A DNA stretch of 64,000 nt from Otatea glauca (GCA_036346275.1 CM070717.1:8801178-8865177); one strand, 5' to 3'. Shown: positions 11,087 through 24,419, counted from the first letter of the stretch. Notes: generated by a model from the sequence alone, not told the origin. Numbers and translations: made by a program.

Positions 11087-12760
11087 GTGCTCCTAAGACA
11101 CACACTGCTTCTAGACAGGTTAGAGAGTCGCCTGTTTTTGGGCAGCGTCCAGGACTTGGTTTTCATGCTAGTTCTTCGAGTTTTAATCCTGGAGCTGTTC
11201 GTAGTCAGTCTTTCCGTCGTCCTCTTGATATTCCTCGTTTTTCCCATCGAGGTAGATATCAGCGGCGTGAGGTGTTTTCCGGTAGGAGATCCAGGCAGCC
11301 TTACTGGGATGGTCTGGCTTTTGCACCACGGTGTGCAAACCCAGTTTTGACTCCTAGATTATCTACCAGAGTTGCTCCTGATCGTGTGAGAGTTCAGCGT
11401 CAGAGAGACACTCGAGTCCGATCTTCTTCTATGGTCGGTACTGAGGTGTCGATGGTTCAAGATTGAGTTCCTAAGTCTTCACTCTATCCCAAGATCGAGT
11501 CATCTTTCTCTCTTGTGTCTTGATCGGGTTAAATCCGGATGGGGAAGGGCGATGTTTGGATTGTTGACTCCGGTTGTTCTCATCATATGACCGGAGATTC
11601 TTGTTGGTTCTCTTCCCTAGTCCGAGCCCTCGGTGATGAGTTAATCACTTTTGGGGATGCATCTTCAGGTAGAGTCATTACTAAAGGTACCATCTGCATT
11701 AACCAAAATTTCATTCTTAAAGATGTTGCCTTAGTAAGTAAGTCGCAATACAATCGCTCTCTGCTTCTCGACTTATCAATGACTCTTTGAGGTAAGCTTC
11801 AGGAGTAATGCTGTAGAATTCTTGATTCATCGGGAGGGTTAGTTTATGGATTTCTAGATTTGGGAGAGTCTTTCGTGCTGATTTTTTGCTTCTTCCGAGA
11901 CTCTCTTCGATGTTTGATTGCTTCGAGTCCCGTGATTTCTCCTTCTAGCATAGGAGACTTGGTCACATTGGTTTTCATCATTTGACCCGAGTTAGCGACC
12001 ACGATCTCATTCGGGTTTGCCCAAACTCAAGATGGTAAAAGACTTAGTTAGCTCTCCTTGCCGACATGGCAAGATGGTTATCGCTTCTCATCCTCCGACC
12101 ACCGTAGTGATGGTGATGCACCAGACAGCTTTTACATATGGACCTTTGTTGGTCCGGCTAGAGTGCATCGGCAGGAGGAAAGTGGTATGTTCTTGTCATC
12201 GTTGATGATTTTTCTAGATACTCTTGGGTATTCTTCATGGCCTCAAGGATCGACTTTTTCTCACTTGTGGGTTTGGTCAAGAGGTTGTCTATTGAGCTCC
12301 TGTGCATTATGAGCTATACGCAGTGATAATGGCACGGAGTTCAAGAATTCCTACTTTGAGAGTTTCGTGGAGTCTGGTTTAGAGCATCGTTCTCTTCTCC
12401 CTACGCCTCAGCAGAATGGCGAGTGGAAAGGAAGAACAGGACCTTGGTTGAGATGGCCAGACGATGCTAGACGAGTACAAGACTCTAGGAAGTTTTAATG
12501 AGGCTATAGCTACTACTTGCCATGTTTCTAATCGCGTGTTTTGAGAGCACATCCGCATCGCACTTCTTATGAGTTGAGGTATGGGCGAAAGCCCGGTGTG
12601 TCTCATTTTCGCGTTTTGGTTGCAAGTGTTTTATCTTGAAGTCCGTAACCTAGATAAGTTTGAGTCTCGCTCTTCCGATGGTATCTTTCTAGGTTACTCG
12701 ACTTCTTCTCGTAGCTATAGGGTCTGGGAGTGTTGATGCGATAGGATCATAGAGACCGTG
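11087..12760 (+). pseudogene. C1 protease and integrase, broken
   Basis: The Copia protease site reads DVWIVDSGCSHHMTGDS near 11551, with the DSG catalytic triplet intact. It is followed by LITFGDASSGRVITKGTICI. The GAG pre-integrase and integrase core can be followed only in fragments: LGHIGFHHLTRVSDH near 11955, then LVSSPCRHGKM, a damaged integrase start near 12150, RSDNGTEFKNSYFESF near 12320 (second catalytic Asp), and QQNGEWKGRTG near 12410. In the last piece a two-base loss destroys the reading around the catalytic Glu. Multiple one- and two-base indels separate these pieces compared with C2 at 34990-36120. Confidence 0.85.
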
Positions 12761-14614
12761 ATGTGACCTTTGATGAGGCTAGTCCAGGAGCTAGACCTGA
12801 TGTTTCAGGCTCTTCTTATCCCTCCGAGACCATCTTTGTAGAAGATGAGGATGATGGAGACCGGATCCAGTTCCCTCTACACCTAAGGTGCCTCCTGTTT
12901 CCATTTCTGCACCTCAGGGAGACCAGCCCTTGCCTTCCGACTCTCCTTCAGCGAGTGGCTCTGCTCCTACCTCTTCTGTGCATGAGGTAGAGGCCACTTC
13001 TGCTTCTGGTCCTCCCCGACATATCCAGAAAGCTCATCCACCTGATCAGATCATTGGTGAAATGTTTGAGCGGGTCACTCGCTCAAAATTAGGTTTGTCC
13101 AGTTTCTGCCTCCACTCTGCCTTCGTTGCCTCCTTTGAGCCGAAGGATGTTTTTCAAGCATTATCCAATGAATCATAATGTCATTGGGACTTGAGAACTT
13201 TGAGAGGAACAAGGTATGACAGCTTGTCGAGCCCCCATCTGGTCATAATGTCATTGGGACCAAGTGGGTGTTCAAAAACAAGCAGGGTGAGGATGGGGTT
13301 GTCATTCGCAACAAGGCTAGGCTAGTTGCACAGGGCTTTTCTCAGGTTGAGGTTCTTGACTTTGAGGAGACCTTTGCCCCTGTAGCTAGACTAGAGGCTA
13401 TTAGGATTCTACTTGCATTCTCTGCATCCCAGGGCTTCAAGCTCTATCAAATGGATGTCAAGAGTGCATTCCTCAATGGCTATATTGAGGAAGAGGTTTA
13501 TGTCAAACAACTTCCAGGATTCGAGAACCCCAAGTTTCCGAGTCATGTATACAAGCTCTCCAAAACTTTGTATGGACTCAAGCAGGCCCGCAGAGCATGG
13601 TATGAAAGGCTCAAGTCTTATCTTCTCAGCCATGACTTCAAAATGGGCATAGTAGACAAAACTCTGTTCATCAGACACCATGAGTCTCATTTTCTTCTTG
13701 TCCGGATTTATGTGGACCATATCATTTTTGGTGGCTCATCTCATTCGCTTGTGTCTCAGTTTTCAGAGGTGATGAGCACAGAATTTGAGATGAGTATGAT
13801 GGGCGAGTTGAGCTACTTTCTTGGCTTCCAAATCAAGCAGACTCGGGAGGGTACTTTCTTGCATCAAGGCAAGTATACCCGTGACCTCCTGAGGTGCTTC
13901 GATATGTCTGATGGGAAGCCGGTGATGACTCATATGGCCGCAACTGCTGTCCTCGAGCCCGATGAGGATGGTGAGTATGCTGATCAAAAGGAGTTTCAGA
14001 GCATGATCGGCTCCCTCTTGTACCTCACTGCTTCGAGGCCAGACATACATTTCGCTGTGTGTCTGTGCGCTCGATTTCAAGCTTCTCCTCGCGCCTCTCA
14101 CCGCCAGGCATTCAAGCGCATCTTCAGGTACCTTCGTGGTACCACTTATTATGGTATTTGGTACTCTTCGTCTTCTTGTCTATCTCTTAGAGCCTTTTCT
14201 GATGCCGACTTTGCTGGCTGTAGGATAGATAGTAAGAGCACTTCTGGCACTTGCCAATTCATTGGCACTTCTCTTGTTTCTTGGTCATCTAGGAAGCAGT
14301 CTGGGGTTGCACAGTCCACCGCTGAGGCCGAGTATGTTGTTGCTGACCGATTGTTGAGCAGTGCTCTAGATGAGATCGACCTTACGGGACTATGGGTTAG
14401 AGATAGAGAGTGTGCCATTTTCTGTGACAATACTTCAGCTATTTGCATTCCTAAAAACCCAGTGCAACATTCCCGGACCAAACACATTGATATTAGATAT
14501 CACTTCCTTAGAGACCATGTGGAGAAGGGAGATATCGCGCTCGATTCAGAGAGAGTGACCTTCAATTAGCCGATATCTTCACCAAGCCTTTGGATAGCTC
14601 CGATTTGTTGCCTT
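12761..14614 (+). pseudogene. C1 reverse transcriptase and RNase H (Copia RVT_2), catalytic YVDD changed to YVDH
   Basis: A Ser/Pro-rich linker (12763 to about 13060) precedes the RT. An open frame 13268-14569 (433 codons) covers most of RT and RNase H. RT motif A is QMDVKSAFLNGY (Asp63). Motif C reads IYVDHIIFG at residues 147-155, so the second catalytic Asp is His; C2 has YVDD at the same place. RNase H residues are present: FSDADFAG (311-316), TAEAEY (351-356) and FCDNTSA (385-391). The polyprotein end (LADIFTKPLDSSDLLP) lies one base out of frame and closes at about 14614. The RT N-terminus before 13268 is damaged (13150-13260). Confidence 0.92.
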
Positions 14615-16493
14615 GAGGAGTGAGCTTGAGTCGTGAGCCCTTACGGCCTTTCGTGAGGGGAGCTGGTTTGTATATTATGTATTATATGTTTTCTTCGACT
14701 TTTCTTTTCTTTGTATTTCTTTTGGGTGACTTTGGCCTTGTTTTCTTGAGTTGAGTTCACTCACTTAGACTTCGCATGCCTTCCATTGACCTCTTATCTT
14801 GTGCTTTAGGTTGCTATCATGCGTGATTAGTGTTCTCTCTTCTCTCTAGGTTGAGTTCCTCACGCCTTATAAGTCTAGCGGTATTGGGCCTCCAGGTTTA
14901 TGTGGTCTGCTTGCACTCCTTAGTTGGGATCTAGAGTCAACTTCCTATGTCATCCTTTGGGAAGATAAGAGCGAGTCTAAGCCGTAGTGAGTCTCTTATA
15001 TCTTTTCTATGCTCTATAGCCATCCAGCTTTTGCGGTTTCGACTTCTTCTCCTCATTCTGCTTTTTCGGTTATTATTGAGCTCATTCGGTTTTTCTTTGT
15101 GCCTAATCTTGATAATAACTCAACTTTAACCAGATTTGAGCTTAAAATTGATTTATTTGTTGAGGGGGAGTTTGAGAATCTGTTCGTGCATTACATATAG
15201 ACTGCATTTCCTGTTTAATGAGCTTGGTCTATTATGCAATTGATATCTTCTTCATGCTATACACCATACTGCATCATATGGAGGAAATCACTAGCTCAGA
15301 TATGTCCAAGTTCATTTAACTTGCTAAGCTTTAAAATAAAAAAAAGCCTTAAATGAAAAACTTGATGAAACTTGTTGCTTTTACTTGCTAGGTTTCTTCT
15401 CTAGAGGTTTGTGCCATAATTTGAGAAATTTTGGAGTTCTCTAGAGTCCCTATAGCAACTTGGGTGAAACTAGTTTGATCCATGCTAGAGTTCTTCAATT
15501 GCTCATGAATCATTGTGCTAAAAATGAAAATTAAACAAAATTGACTCTTCTTGTGCACATACGACTCAACACCTTGCATTCACAAGACCGCTTCCCATTG
15601 CACTTGGGATGAACTTGGAATACATCGTGTTTGACCTAGACCATCCTCTTAATAGTTCATCTTGAGATGGTCGCATATGGCTTGAGTCAATTGGTTGTCA
15701 AAAGAAAATGCAAGTAAATTAAAAACAAAGACATATGTGGGTAAAGAATGCAAATAATGTCAAACATTTGTACCCCTCTATGTCTTGTATGATGATAAAT
15801 CAAAATTTGCATTAAGTGATAAATGTGCCCGAAGGACCTTGTATGCTCTTCTAGATTCCCCAAAGTGTTGAGTAGGTTGAACTCTAGGTTTTCCTTTTGA
15901 TCCTTAGAGTGGCTATTCTTCTATTTTTGAAACTAAAGCTAAGTGTTGCACTTGTCAAATCTTGCTAAAAATGAAATATTCAAAACTAAGCTCGTATTTG
16001 CACTTGGACATGTCTTAGTTTAGTCATCTTCTGAAATTGACAAGCTTGGTGTAATATCCTTCCATTTTGATCAATTGGATAACCTTCAAAGCTCTTTCGA
16101 TTGCATTTCGTGCATACATAAAAAAAATTGATGCCTATATTGCCAAAAGGGGGAGAAAACGTAGAAAAGGCATCACTAAAAAGATAAAAATGTGAATGCT
16201 TATTTGGTTATTATGATCTTTGTAAAACTATGCTACTACTTTTGTTGGGTCATAATCTCATAATCACATTTGACATGTTTAGTTGGATTTTAGAGTTTTT
16301 GTTGAAAACTTGCTCTTTCTTAAATTTAACTCTAAAATCTAAATTCCTCTTCGTCAACTTGGTCATGGTTCTAATTTCTATCTTTGGACCAAGTTTGACT
16401 TTACAACTAAAAATTACTTTCTTCTTCATTTTCTTCAAACTCAAATTAATGCCTTTTTGTGTGGTTTGTCAATATACTCATCAAGGAGGAGAT
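14615..16493 (+). other. C1 3' non-coding region with repeated polypurine tracts
   Basis: About 1.9 kb between pol and the 3' LTR with no supported coding region; short open frames look random. Purine tracts of the Sirevirus type occur at 15162-15170 (GAGGGGGAG) and 16145-16155 (AAAAGGGGGAG, preceded by TATTGCC). The tract used for plus-strand priming is probably AAGGAGGAGAT just before 16494. An env-like gene, present in some Sireviruses, is not recognisable. Confidence 0.65.
16483..16493 (+). other. C1 polypurine tract
   Basis: AAGGAGGAGAT lies immediately before the 3' LTR start (TGAAGGA). It is the primer site for plus-strand DNA synthesis. Confidence 0.8.
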
Positions 16494-18138
16494 TGAAGGA
16501 TCATGTGGAGGTCCATCCATGTTTGTGATGAGTATTTGACTTTATTTGAGCAAGGTGTGCTCAAGTTTGAGTTTGATTTGGATTGATTTTCAAAATGAAG
16601 CATTTTGAGTTGTCTTTGCCAGGAGTGGCAGTACCGGTCTTATGGACGTGGTAGTGATGAGCTGGATGGTTTATTGCATATCATTGTGGGCATTGCTATG
16701 TGAAAGGTTTTTTCCTTGTCTTTGATGGTTGCAGGACAACGGTGCTAGGTCATGGTGAGGCGAAGGATCACCGGGACTAGGCGAGGAGCGTCGGAGGTCC
16801 AGACGGTTGGGAGATCGCCGGAAGATGATCGGAGATGGAGTATGGGCAAGTCAAGAAGACAAGGAAAGGAGATGATGCTAGCTAGATGCCGCGTGGATCA
16901 ACGAGGGCCGTCGGATTGAGGTCTAGTTGATAGGTTAGCGGGTCTAGGTAGTATGCTTTGAAAACTATGCAAGAAAACCCAGTATGTGTGTGGGTTTTGG
17001 GTTAGCCCTTGCATGGCTATGTGTGTGGGTTATTCCTAGCCCTTAGATGAGTGCTCTAGGGTTGAGGGACTCATCCAAGGGTGGTAGGTGGCCCAAGAGT
17101 AGTATAAATAGGGGTGGAGGGGTAGCCTCCTTCCCTTGAAGGTTTTGAAGTTTGTGAATGCTCCTTTGAGCTTTGCCCACATGAAAGTGAGGCTTTGTAA
17201 CCTCTCCTTCCAGAAATGAAAGTTTTATCCATCCACCTCTGAATTTATTTTGCGCATTTACATTATGTCTTTACTTTACGCAATTTTTATTCAGCATTTA
17301 CTTTCCCGCAATTACATTCTCGCAATTTACTTTCATGTAATTTGGATTTGCCTCCCCTCCTTCTAAATGCTGCTGATCTTGGATGTTTTGAATGTGTTCA
17401 TATGGTTTTACATCTCTTTTGCACTCTTGGATTGAGTAGAGAACATCTTTTCTTTCAAGTTCCAACTTTGTTCAGAACTTGTTCTTAGCGCAGCAGTCAG
17501 TGTTTGATTTCTATAAAAATCTAGAAAAATCTTTTTCAAGTGATTCTTGTTGGAGGAGGTGCGGGACTCTGGTATCCACTTGTGGAAAAATTTTAGTGTT
17601 CATTTGTTGCACCGGTTGGGCGCCATGAGGTGAAAACCGAGCCCAAACTTTCTGCTCGAAGTTCTTGACCAGACTGTGTTCTTAGATGTTTCGTGTTTTT
17701 TCTGTAAGGATTTTTGAGGAGAAATTTGGTGGAGTTCTTCACAACTCTGATGCTCATAGGGAGAAAAAGTCTCAAAATTTTGTGAGCTGCAGAAACCCAC
17801 CAACCTCCTATGCAAATTGAGGACAAGTTCTGGAAATTCTGCTTTTGCTTTTCTGAAAGTGAATTTTGTGATTTGAATTGATGTCTTTTCTAAAGGAAAG
17901 AGTTTGAATTGATTCCTCTTTATCTTGGACACTAGACAACCAGTATTGTGACTCAAAAATCCCCACATATTTTATGGTACTTATCCATGCAAGCTTGGGG
18001 TACACATAGTTGTCTAGTTTTTCAGGTTTTTCACGATTTCCTTTGAGCGATCTTGTCGAGGTTTTTGTTGGAGTATTTTGGGGGAAATTTTATTTGCGAC
18101 CATTCACCCCCCCCTCTGTTCGCCATCTCGGTCCTTCA
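16494..18138 (+). repeat. C1 3' LTR
   Basis: 1,645 bp, the partner of 7047-8689, with TATAAATA at 17103-17110. It ends TCCTTCA and is followed by the TACAC target duplication (18139-18143). Confidence 0.93.
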
Positions 18139-19854
18139 TACACGTCGTCGAACGAAAATATCGCACATAACAATCTTTAAGAAGGCAAAAAAAAAAGACA
18201 GACATAATACCAAATAAAGACTTGTCATAGAAACGGGCGAGGTTTATGCTTTGGGTTCTCGCGTTTCAGTTGATTATATATCCATATATATATACATATA
18301 AATTCATTCAATGTAAATAGCTTTTAGGTTAAGATATGATGTTGTTTTTTTATGTAAACTATTTATTCTTGTCTTACAAATTCAAGTGCCTAAAATTATT
18401 TATTTTCATATTTATAATTTTGAATTCAAGATGCTAAAATTATTTGGATTAATAGAATTAAAACATTAGTTGTCATGTTGTATGATATGCATGAATAGTA
18501 CTTAATCCTTAACATACTTTGCATAAGAATTAGTTTTGAATATGTTAGACCTGATAAGTTATGTTATTGGCTGCATTTACATGGTTACACGAGCATTCTT
18601 GCGACACAAGTACAATAACTGAAGGTTTCTTAGACTCAACTATTCATATAGTGTGTTTTTTTGTGACCATAACACTTAGGGTTATTGCACCGCAGGATTT
18701 AGATGAAAAGCAAGCTGTAATAAGAGTATTTTTCCAGATTTTGGTAGTCCATATTCTAAATAGCATTTTTAGGATATTCTTCACAAAATTTGTATCTAGA
18801 TGAGATGTATTATTTGCTGCTGAAATAGCATAAATGGTCATAAAGTTGACGTTGTAAGGAATCCGATTTCGTTTTAGATTTGCGACTACAATATACATGA
18901 TCCTTTAGTCATTTTTCTGGCATTAGTAGGGTACGATCCTAGAAATGTTTTAAAATTGGTTTTGCATTATTTTGATTTTAACCGCGATAGATTATACATA
19001 TATATTGTTGTGATTTGCATTTCCTTTTATTAAAAAGAATGTAAACTAAGTATTATTCTAAATATTTTTACATAAAAGGGCTTCTTCTAATATAAGGAGC
19101 ATATACAAAAATTTTATTATTTTATGAGTTATTATATACTTATTTTTATTAATGGCCATATTAGGTTTTATTGATATTTGCAATGCAACTAATTCAAAAT
19201 TAGTTCAAAAATTAAATGTTTTTGCATATTTGAGTTTCTCCGAGTCTCAAAATCGTATAAAAATTTATTTTATCAATTTAAGCTTTATGTTGTACAGTTT
19301 TTACATGAAGATCATAATAGGGTTCTTAACAAATCTTAATTCAAATAAATCTTCTGTACTTCAAAAGTAAAATATTAATGCATATTCTGGATTTAACTGA
19401 TTTTATATGATTTTAGAATTTTCTTTCATCTCATTTGAATTAAAAATGTGAAAGTTATAGAAGCTTGAATAGTTAGCTGGTTTGAAAATGATTAAAAGTT
19501 CGAAGTGTGTTTTCTGCATTGGAAGGCGCCTTTTCCCTTTTGAACTGGTTACCTTGTGCCACTGCAGACTAGGGCCCACCGACCAAAGAAATAAACTAGA
19601 GCCTACCTTAGGGCTGGCCGACGGCTCAACTTCGGTGAAGTTCCAGCGCGGGAGAGAGTAGAGGGAGCATGGGCTCAACAAGGCAATTCCGATGGTGTGC
19701 TTTATTGCGGGCGAAGTTGGCTAGAACTCCTTGCCACAGTGAGCTTGGAGGTGGCATTAATGGTGACACGGCAGGAAGAAGAAAGAGGTTAATTCGATTC
19801 AAATCGGTGAGAGACTGAGCATTTAGGGTTCACAGGGAATCCATTTTGCTGCTC

Positions 19855-19857
19855 ACC
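19855..19857 (-). other. L1 leader splice-donor candidate
   Basis: Minus strand CCAACCAAG|GTGAGC, exon ending at 19857. Equivalent donors sit at the end of the GC-rich block in L2 (24802), G1 (40310) and G2 (50010). Confidence 0.45.
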
Positions 19858-20336
19858 TTGGTTGGAGATCATCTAGAATGGGCTGCCAACGAGTGGCCGG
19901 ATCAGGAGAAGAAGGCACTGTGGCAGCGGCGGTAAGAATAATACAAAATGAAAAGGGGTTTTGCACAAGCATCTGTGAGGTATTAGGGTGATCTATGTCC
20001 GAATAATTTGAGTATTTCTCACCAAATCGCGCTAATTAGATTTGCTCCCTTTGCTGGACGTTCTGCAGCTATATAGTGGCAGGAATGGTTACCAAGGCTC
20101 GGCTGCTAGAGAGGAAGTGATGGGAGAAATATGAGAATCTTTGATGTTGTTTCAAAATGACCGAATATGCTAGATTGATTTGGTTTGGCATCTCGGAGGT
20201 GGCTTTGTGATCTTACTAGAGTTGGGTTCGGGAAGGGGCATCACACGGCAATTGGAGAGGCATGACTCAGGTTAATTGCAAGAAAAGGAGATGAGTGGAG
20301 TGGGGTGATCCTGAGCGCTTAAGTTAGTTTGGATGG

Positions 20337-20345
20337 CTTTTATAG
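20337..20345 (-). promoter_or_regulatory. L1 LTR TATA box
   Basis: Minus strand CTATAAAAG in the context GCTGCCTATAAAAGCC, about 480 bp upstream of the donor at 19856. The comparable site in G2 is CTATTTAAAG at 50351-50360. Confidence 0.5.
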
Positions 20346-20530
20346 GCAGCAAGGAGGTTTGGTATAGGGAGTGAATCGGCGCCATTGTTGTGACTGGTCA
20401 ATAGGTGGTGTGAGCTGCACTGTTGTAGTAGAGATCCCAGGCTAAAGGTAGCGCAAAACAATACCGTGGCAAAGATCAGGCATTTCATTGGCTGTTTGAT
20501 TTGACTTGGATTAATTTGAGGTGATGCCCC

Positions 20531-20925
20531 GATGCGGCCATGGCATCAAATGGAGAGGAGCAATCTTAGGTGAGATTGACTCAGCCAATGTGGGCACCCA
20601 GAAATACGAATCGATCCTCGCTCGTGCGTTGGACTCAGAGGTGACACCCATACTCCACTTAAGTGTATGATCACTATCAACCAAAAGTCCCGTGCACGTA
20701 GTATTAACCAGATAGCCCTCACTCAAGCAAATATGAGCCACCTAGTTGCACCGTACACACTTACGCAACCAAGGGAGTTTCGATTCCATTCCGAACAACC
20801 ATACCGGGATTGAAAGCAACTCATCCAAGCATGGCACTCGCCGTCCGTCTCAGAACCTTGGTATCGCCCACACTCACCAAGGGGAGCGTGAGCAATAGCC
20901 AAAGAACGACGATCGCTCGAGTTCA
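20531..20925. other. Unassigned segment between LTRs L1 and L2
   Basis: About 400 bp of moderate GC. I recognise no coding family on either strand and no primer-binding site or purine tract. It may be flanking DNA or a remnant of an internal region. Confidence 0.35.
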
Positions 20926-22621
20926 TGCATTAGATGGTTGAAAACAATTTCAGGTACCCGGATATGTGTCTAGTGCTAGTTCCCAAGATCAACGCCTAGC
21001 ACCTACATATCCCGCATTCGAGATGTATCGCAACACATACACATGAAAATAAGCAGTTGTTATAGCATAAACATAAACTAGAACTAGTACAACTACTTAC
21101 TATTACAAGTAGTGGCCGACCGGCCAAATATTACAGGTCCAAAAGAAAAAACGCAGTGGAAATAACAAGTTTAGAAAAAGCAGGACAGTGGTACGCCCAT
21201 CCCTACCCAAAGGCAACTGACTTGGGAAAAACCCAAGTTCATCCGTCAACATGATCGTCGGTCCACGGAGTATAATAAGCGTCATTGGGGCATTCTTCCA
21301 TTTCGTCTTCTATATTATATTGATTAAGCAACCGTGAGTACACGTATGTACTCGCAAGACTTTAGTGTATGGAAATATTGTAAATGCAAGCTAGAACAAG
21401 GATTACAAGTTTCTACACTAGTCTCATTTCAGCATAAAGCAGATTTTGTTTAGCAAGTGAATGTTGCATAAAACGGTAACGGAATTGTAAAGAGCATTTA
21501 ATAAGAAGCTAATAACAGTAAGTACAATTCATATCCAAAATTGCACAGCCCTCCTTGGCTGCGAATAGCGAATAAAAACAGCAATCCTTGGCTCCCAAAG
21601 TTTTCCATACCAACCCAACACCGTTTCCAAACGTTTTGGCAAAAACAAAGACTATACTTGACATTATTTTCCAAGTTGCTCATGACCGCGAGCACAGCTA
21701 ATTAATTAGATTTTAAATCTCTGCAGAGAGTGTACACTTTACCCACATGACACACCCTAGCAATCATGTCAACCATGCCTCGCGATTTGTACCGTACGCA
21801 ATTTGCTAGACTGTGACGAAACCGTTCAACTAGTTAAAGCTTAGCCTTGCACTAGCGACAGTAATGTTAAACCCTTGCCATGGTCTGGAGACCTGGATAA
21901 ACACGTGCTATGCTAGATGAGGGTATATCCCCATCGGGTCCGCTCCACATGGCAAGGCATGCACCGTTGTATTGGAATGCTTGGGCCCCAACACCTCGGT
22001 GAAGGGAGCACCTAGAACGACACCAGTCCTTCGGATCATCCATACTACTTCGGCCTACCAAAATGAAAGGTTAAACTTCAACTAATCTAGTGAGTTTAGG
22101 CTATCCCATACTAGCACATGTGGTTGCACCAAAACACTTAGGTGAAAGCATCAAGTTCGGTCCTTAATTGACCCAGGCGAGGATCTCCCCCTAACTACGC
22201 GTGAGGTCCTTTTCATGCCTCAAGTTAAGTAATAACTCGCCTGCATCTAAATCATAAGTTTGAGTTGGATTTTTATCAAATTAAGTGGAAACCATACCGT
22301 GGTTCCATCCATTTAAACAAAGTTTGCTCAAAGTAGTTGAAATGTGTCCCATCATTTAAAAGTCATTCTAGTGAGCAAGTCTTAGCAAGTACATAAGTTA
22401 TTTCGCAAGTATTACCCAAGTGACAATAAGTAATGTCTACACCAATATTAGGTTACAATGGCAAGTAATTAATTTACAAGGTAAAGGAAATGCATACAAT
22501 TGGGATTAGCTACCATCACCCACAACATAGCAAGTTTAAAACATACACGCATGCATATAGTTTGATAAAACAACATAAATTTGCAATTATGGGATCAAAA
22601 TGATCAAAGGATGGTGCTTGC

Positions 22622-22696
22622 CTGGTTGCTCTTCTTCGGGAATATAATCCGGATCGTAGTCGACGTCGTTAAAGACTGAATCCGAATTATCGTCTT
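22622..22696 (-). other. L2 exon-2-like segment (spliced-leader candidate)
   Basis: 75 nt on the minus strand between an acceptor-like CAACGCATAG and a GC-type donor CCAG|GCAAGC. One frame encodes an acidic stretch (DNSDSVFNDVDYDPDYIPEE). The same borders and acidic character are seen in G1 and G2. Confidence 0.45.
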
Positions 22697-24419
22697 CTAT
22701 GCGTTGAATAATAAAAATCGAGACAAAAGCAAATAACACCATATCAAATGGGGCAAAAAGAAATCAGATGTAAATACCAAATAAAGACTTACCAAGAAGA
22801 ACATGGTGATTGTGAGTTCTTGATTTATCACTTCCATAATGATTTCATTAGCATTTTGCTTATGTGAGGCCTTTTCTTGAATGAGTTACTTTCATACTCT
22901 ATTATAAGAAGCTAAGGTTATAATCATAGCTAAGGATATTTACGAATTCAAGAGGCTAATATTATGTATCTTTGCATGTATAACTTCGAATTATAGATGC
23001 TAAAATTATTTGGATTAATAAAAATAACATTAGTTAAAAAGGTTTTGCTTGATTAGTATTTATCTTCAAGTGTTCGTGCTTGGGAATGATTTCTATTTGT
23101 TGGATCTGAAATTTTAGGTTCTTTGCTGATATTACTTGGTTATGTGATGGTTCTTACATTGCCAATGATTTGGTTCAAGTCTTCTCATTTCATTCATCCA
23201 TATAAGTAACTTTAACAACGTTATCATTTAGGTTTTTGCTCTAGCAAGTTATATATGATAAGTAAGTTGAAATTAATTTTTTTTCCATATTTTGGTTTTC
23301 CATATACTGGTTTACAATTCTGGGTCAATTTCCCCAAAATTTATGTTTAGCCGAGTTGTTTTTCAAAATTCTAAAATTGCTTAAGTGTTATAGTCTTAGT
23401 GCAGTTTGTAGTTTTTGAATGGTTTTGCTTAAGTAGAATTCAGATGCAAAGCAAGTTATAATTAAGATATTTTTTCATAATATGGTAGTATATATACTAA
23501 ACTCTGATTCTGAACTATTTTCCTTTAAATTTTCATTTGGACGAGATACTTTACTGATTGCCGAAAAGGCCAATACGACTACGCTGTTCACGCGGTTATG
23601 GTCCAGTTTTCATTCTTCGATTGTGGCTGCACCTTATGGGATAATCTAACCATTTCTTAGGCATAAGTAGGGGATATCCTTAAAAGTATTTTAAAGTTGA
23701 TTTCACGATATTTAGCATTTATTTGACATGTCTTACATATAAATGATAACTAGGGCTTAATATGGCCTAACTCAAAATTGTTCATAATGATGTCATTTCT
23801 GTACATAAAGCTAGTACATGTTGTTTTAAGGCTATATCATTTGATTTTGTCAAATTTAAGGTTTGTTTGTGAAAGTTACGAACAGTTGATCATTTTGCCG
23901 ATTGAATGTTTGAGCAACTAGCAAATAGATTAAACTAAAGGAAAGTTTAAATATTTTTGACTATTCATAATCTATGTAATCCCAGGAATGCATCCAAATT
24001 GGTTTCATCAAATTTTGAGCTAATATGAGCATTATTCTAACCACTTGAACTTGAATGTTATTAAGGTCTTAAAGCTACAATATTTGATTCAAAATACGTT
24101 AAAATTTAAATGTTTTTGCATAAATGGAGTGCATAGGGTTTCAGTGACTTATTGTATTTATTTAACGATCTATGGATCACGGAAAAATATACTTACTTCA
24201 TACACCTATTTAGGGCCTAGCATTCAAACTCTAATAAAAATATTTTTCTGTAAGCAACACATAACTTTTTATTTCATATTATAATTCCTCATTTTAAAAC
24301 TTAAATTTATAAACTGATTTTACTTCATTTGGACAATCTTGCCAAAAGATATGAGCAGTTGAATGAAAAAGGGCAAAAAAAATAAAAATTTGGTTTTGAG
24401 GGGGACTCCAACTGGGGTC

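Larger units (their letters stand above)
7047..18138 (+). mobile_element. C1: complete Copia LTR retrotransposon, Sirevirus-like, coding-defective
   Basis: The element spans 11,092 bp. LTRs at 7047-8689 and 16494-18138 begin TGAAGGA and end TCCTTCA. It is flanked by a perfect 5-bp duplication TACAC (7042-7046 and 18139-18143). Over the first 300 bp the LTRs differ at about six positions, so insertion is fairly recent. Order: LTR, tRNA-Met primer site, gag with zinc knuckle and long coiled-coil tail, protease, integrase, reverse transcriptase, RNase H, long 3' non-coding segment with purine tracts, LTR. The order integrase before reverse transcriptase defines Copia. The long Gag tail and repeated GGGGGAG tracts point to the Sirevirus (SIRE/Maximus) lineage. 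All coding parts are broken, so it was probably moved in trans or decayed fast. Confidence 0.93.
18144..20530 (-). repeat. L1: right portion of the split Gypsy-type LTR
   Basis: Continues L1 after the C1 insertion. It aligns in order with L2 (for example ATACCAAATAAAGACTT near 18210 and 22775, and GCTAAAATTATTTGGATTAA near 18432 and 23000). The last kilobase (19500-20500) is GC-richer and on the minus strand looks like a transcript leader with a TATA box at 20337-20345 and a splice donor at 19855-19856. The right border is not sharp. It lies near 20515-20530, where the expected TGTAACA start is degenerate (minus strand GGGGCATCACCTC). Confidence 0.6.

Noticed and set aside
20511..20926. Minus-strand frames between L1 and L2 as a possible host gene
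   Set aside because: Two short frames with no recognisable family, no splice evidence and lying between repeats; left unassigned.
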